DNA of 64,000 bases from Synanceia verrucosa (taxonomy: Eukaryota; Chordata; Actinopteri; Perciformes; Synanceiidae). Every line of letters starts with the position of its first letter. Position 1 is the stretch's first letter. Position numbers and translations under genes: made by a program. A model generated the notes under the pieces. That model did no database searches, had not been told where the DNA came from, and saw only the letters and a list, made by a program, of their open reading frames with translations. Positions 61,582 to 64,000 of the stretch are shown here, piece after piece. The stretch lies in NCBI GenBank assembly GCA_029721515.1, contig CM056550.1, forward strand, positions 16,677,119 through 16,741,118, given 5' to 3'.

Positions 61582-63239
61582 ATTAATGTAATATCTTACA
61601 ACTAGTTGTGTTAGAGCTGTGTATATTTGACTGTAGAACTCAGCAGAGCTGCAGGTGAGCCACTCACCGTGATAGTACTGACAGGTATCTAAACCCAGCT
61701 TCAGAGCAGTAAGCTACTCTATGACATTAATGTGTGTAAATGGCAGTTTTATTCTCATGTTTCTGGTTTTTTTTCATTGCAGCAACTGAAACAGCAAAGA
61801 GATAAACTGAGGCAGTATCAGAAGAGGATCAACCTGCAGCTGGAGAAGGAGAGACTTTTAGCCAAGCAGCTGCTGAAAAATGGCAAAAAAGAGTGAGAAG
61901 ACCAAAATGTTATCATGTTACAGAGAGATAGATCACTACTGATTCTAATTTGAGGATGTTTTGGATTCAAAAACAGGAAAGCTCTCCTCTTGTTGAAAAA
62001 GAAGCGCTACCAGGATCAACTTCTAGACAAGACGGAGAACCAGATCAGCAACCTGGAGCGCATGGTGAGGATCTGAGACGTGATGCTAGCATCAGCACTG
62101 AGGAGAAGCTAACAGCTCCTTTCTTTTCTGGCTGTTTTAGGTTCAGGACCTGGAGTTCGCCCAGATTGAAGCGAAAGTCATCCAGGGGTTGAAAGTTGGA
62201 AATGAATGTCTGAAGAAAATGCATGAGGTGGGTGATGGAAAGTGTGTCTTTCAGAAAAAAAGAAAATCTCAGGGTCTGTTCCACTGGTTATTGATGCTTT
62301 TCTAATGTTAGGTGATGTCTGTTGAAGAAGTCGAGCGGATTTTGGATGAAACCCAAGATGCCATCGAGTACCAAAGGGTAAGCTGAAGTCAAACATACAG
62401 TTTTCTGTACTCTGATCAACAATATGAACCAGTTTGTTGTTGTTTACTGAGATCTTGTCGTGTCTCTGCAGCAAATAGACGAGATGCTTGCTGGATCTTT
62501 GTCTCAAGAAGATGAAGATGCTGTGCTGGCTGAGCTGGAGGCCATAACTCAGGTCGGTCTCATCTCCACAGTGGTTTGATGCTAATATTCACATATTTAT
62601 AGGAGCTGTGTGTTTTAAAGTATAATTGAAGCATCATTAGAGGCTCAGAGAAGCAGCGTTAACCTTCCATGTGTCTAATCTGCTCTGTTTGTGTCTCAGG
62701 GAGACGTCCAGCTTCCCCAGGTTCCTGAAGACGAGCTCCCAGAAGTCCCAGCGGCCACTGAGCAGAAACCAGGTCTGTTCTTTTGCACCCTTATTGTTTT
62801 TTTGTGACTGTTATTTGACACCTAACAGCCTCTTTGTGTTGTCCTGATCATAATCCAGCTGTGTAATGTGATCAGTGTGCATTCTGTCATCTTTAATATA
62901 CCTGTTCTTGTTGAAAGGATTGTCTGTCTGCCTCAAAACATGCTGCATGAAACCACCTGAAAGAGAATGTCAGTTTTTAAACGGGAACGTTCTTATGTTA
63001 AATGTTTAAAAGCAGAAGTTTGCTGAAGGAGGAGGCCCGGTGTTACAACTTATTTAAAACACACTAGTAGCTGGAGTAGCATTAATTAGATGGTGTCTAG
63101 TTTCTCTGCAGTTTTCCAGTTGCTGTAATTTTCATGCTGGTTGCTGATTCTCCGCCCTGCTTCCTTTAATAAATGTGTTTGTGTCTCAGCGAGGGATCGT
63201 CCCAGGAAGAAGCCAGAGCGAGAGATGCTGGCTGCGTAG
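61094..63239 (+). CDS. chmp6: CHMP6, ESCRT-III subunit (Vps20 homologue)
   Basis: Eight coding exons run 61094-61156, 61783-61892, 61977-62064, 62141-62227, 62312-62377, 62472-62552, 62700-62772 and 63190-63239. They encode 205 aa (human 201), with all junctions GT-AG and in phase. The protein starts MGNLFGKKKHSRVTEQDKAV. Gly2 is the known myristoylation site of CHMP6. Basic amphipathic helices (KKKRYQDQLLDKTENQISNL) form the ESCRT-III core. VERILDETQDAIEYQRQIDE is nearly identical to human. The proline-rich segment LPQVPEDELPEVP (170-182) matches the MIM2 motif that binds VPS4. CHMP6 links ESCRT-II (VPS25) to ESCRT-III polymerisation in multivesicular-body sorting. Nothing in the gene looks broken. 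Confidence 0.96.
61546..61578. repeat. (GT)n microsatellite in chmp6 intron 1
   Basis: About 16 GT units in mid-intron, about 200 bases from the next exon. Confidence 0.95.
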
Positions 63240-64000
63240 GAACGTCACTGACCTCCCATCAGCAACAAGCATCAGGAGTCTCTCACCTCCAGAGTGAAGA
63301 GCAGCCTCTCTCAGATACAGAGCTTCCTCCATCAGAACATCAGCCAGCCGCTGCTGGTCTGTCGACACGCGAAGGCAACACGATGCCTTCACTGGACCAG
63401 GACGACCTGTGAGATCAGATTATTGTGCCTAACCTTTGCTTCATCAGTAAACCTTTTTACACACATTGACTTCACTTAAATGCATGATAATCACTGTAAC
63501 TCATCAAATGAGCTCTTGGTCCATAAAGGGTCAATTCACTCAGATTACTCGACTCTTTTATCTGCTCATATAGTTTTATTTTCTGCCTCCAGAGATCTGT
63601 TGACATGATTATATATATATATGTATGTATTTATATTGTTGGTCTCTCAATGATGATTTTTTCAGATTACTGATAGTTTCCCCCAAATACTCTTTGTTTC
63701 TTGTTTTTAATAATAAAAACTTTGACAGTACCGTACATTTAAAAATACTTAGTAAAAACTACAAACTGTTTTATTTCAGTTGCACTTTAAAAGGGACGTA
63801 CCAGGAGTTCCTGCCAAGCCTCAAACTGTGAAATAAGATGACACAGTCTTATTGATTTTTTTAATAGCCAGTTTAGATCAGAAAACGTGTGATTCAGATC
63901 AGCGTCCTCTTCCTCTGTCACATGTTGGTTCATACTTAAATATCAGAATCTTAATCTGAACCGTAGAGCTGGAACAGCTGAGTGATGAGGATGTTTACAG
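63240..64000. other. chmp6 3' UTR and downstream flank
   Basis: The 3' UTR probably ends after AATAAA at 63712-63717. The remaining about 280 bases hold no recognisable gene or repeat. A short frame at 63173-63412 overlaps the last exon out of frame and is not believed. Confidence 0.6.
63712..63717 (+). terminator. chmp6 polyadenylation signal
   Basis: AATAAA about 470 bases after the stop codon, in an AT-rich context (TTTTTAATAATAAAAAC). Confidence 0.6.

Overview
The window is nuclear DNA from a bony fish, most likely a spiny-rayed (percomorph-type) teleost. The evidence is compact vertebrate multi-exon genes with GT-AG introns, very dense (CA)n/(GT)n microsatellites, and several interspersed repeats typical of teleost genomes. 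There are no bacterial features (operons, ribosome binding sites, CRISPR). I rebuilt exons by hand from splice signals, reading-frame phase and remembered vertebrate orthologues. Gene identities are firm; UTR ends and promoters are approximate.

Layout from left to right. (1) plekha1 (TAPP1, + strand, 1-11896) lacks only about the first six codons and has two alternative 3' coding ends. (2) About 6 kb of intergenic DNA follows. (3) htra1 (+, 18109-30837) is a complete secreted serine protease gene with ten coding exons. (4) paat (the C10orf88 orthologue, - strand, 37409-33540) has eight coding exons and converges on htra1. (5) asb3 (+, 38742-41334), nine coding exons, lies head-to-head with paat across about 1.3 kb that probably holds a shared promoter. 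(6) abca5 (+, 43238-58398) is a complete 37-coding-exon full-length ABC transporter. (7) chmp6 (+, 61094-63239) is a complete eight-exon ESCRT-III gene. The last about 760 bases hold only the chmp6 3' UTR and flank.

The plekha1-htra1 neighbourhood matches the human 10q26 macular-degeneration locus, and paat is also a 10q26 gene. asb3, abca5 and chmp6 lie on other human chromosomes (2p16, 17q24 and 17q25), so a teleost rearrangement breakpoint falls within or beside the paat-asb3 interval. The genes do not form one pathway, although PAAT (a partner of mitochondrial ABC transporters), ABCA5 (late endosome/lysosome) and CHMP6 (endosomal ESCRT-III) act at membranes.

I found no previously undescribed gene system. 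The most interesting signals are regulatory or structural. They are: a roughly 3 kb, about 55-copy minisatellite inside the second PH-domain-coding part of plekha1; CA repeats directly behind three plekha1 splice donors; a (GT)15 tract replacing the polypyrimidine tract of an htra1 acceptor; a tandem repeat against another htra1 acceptor; a GC-AG intron in abca5; and short transposons with recognisable terminal repeats.
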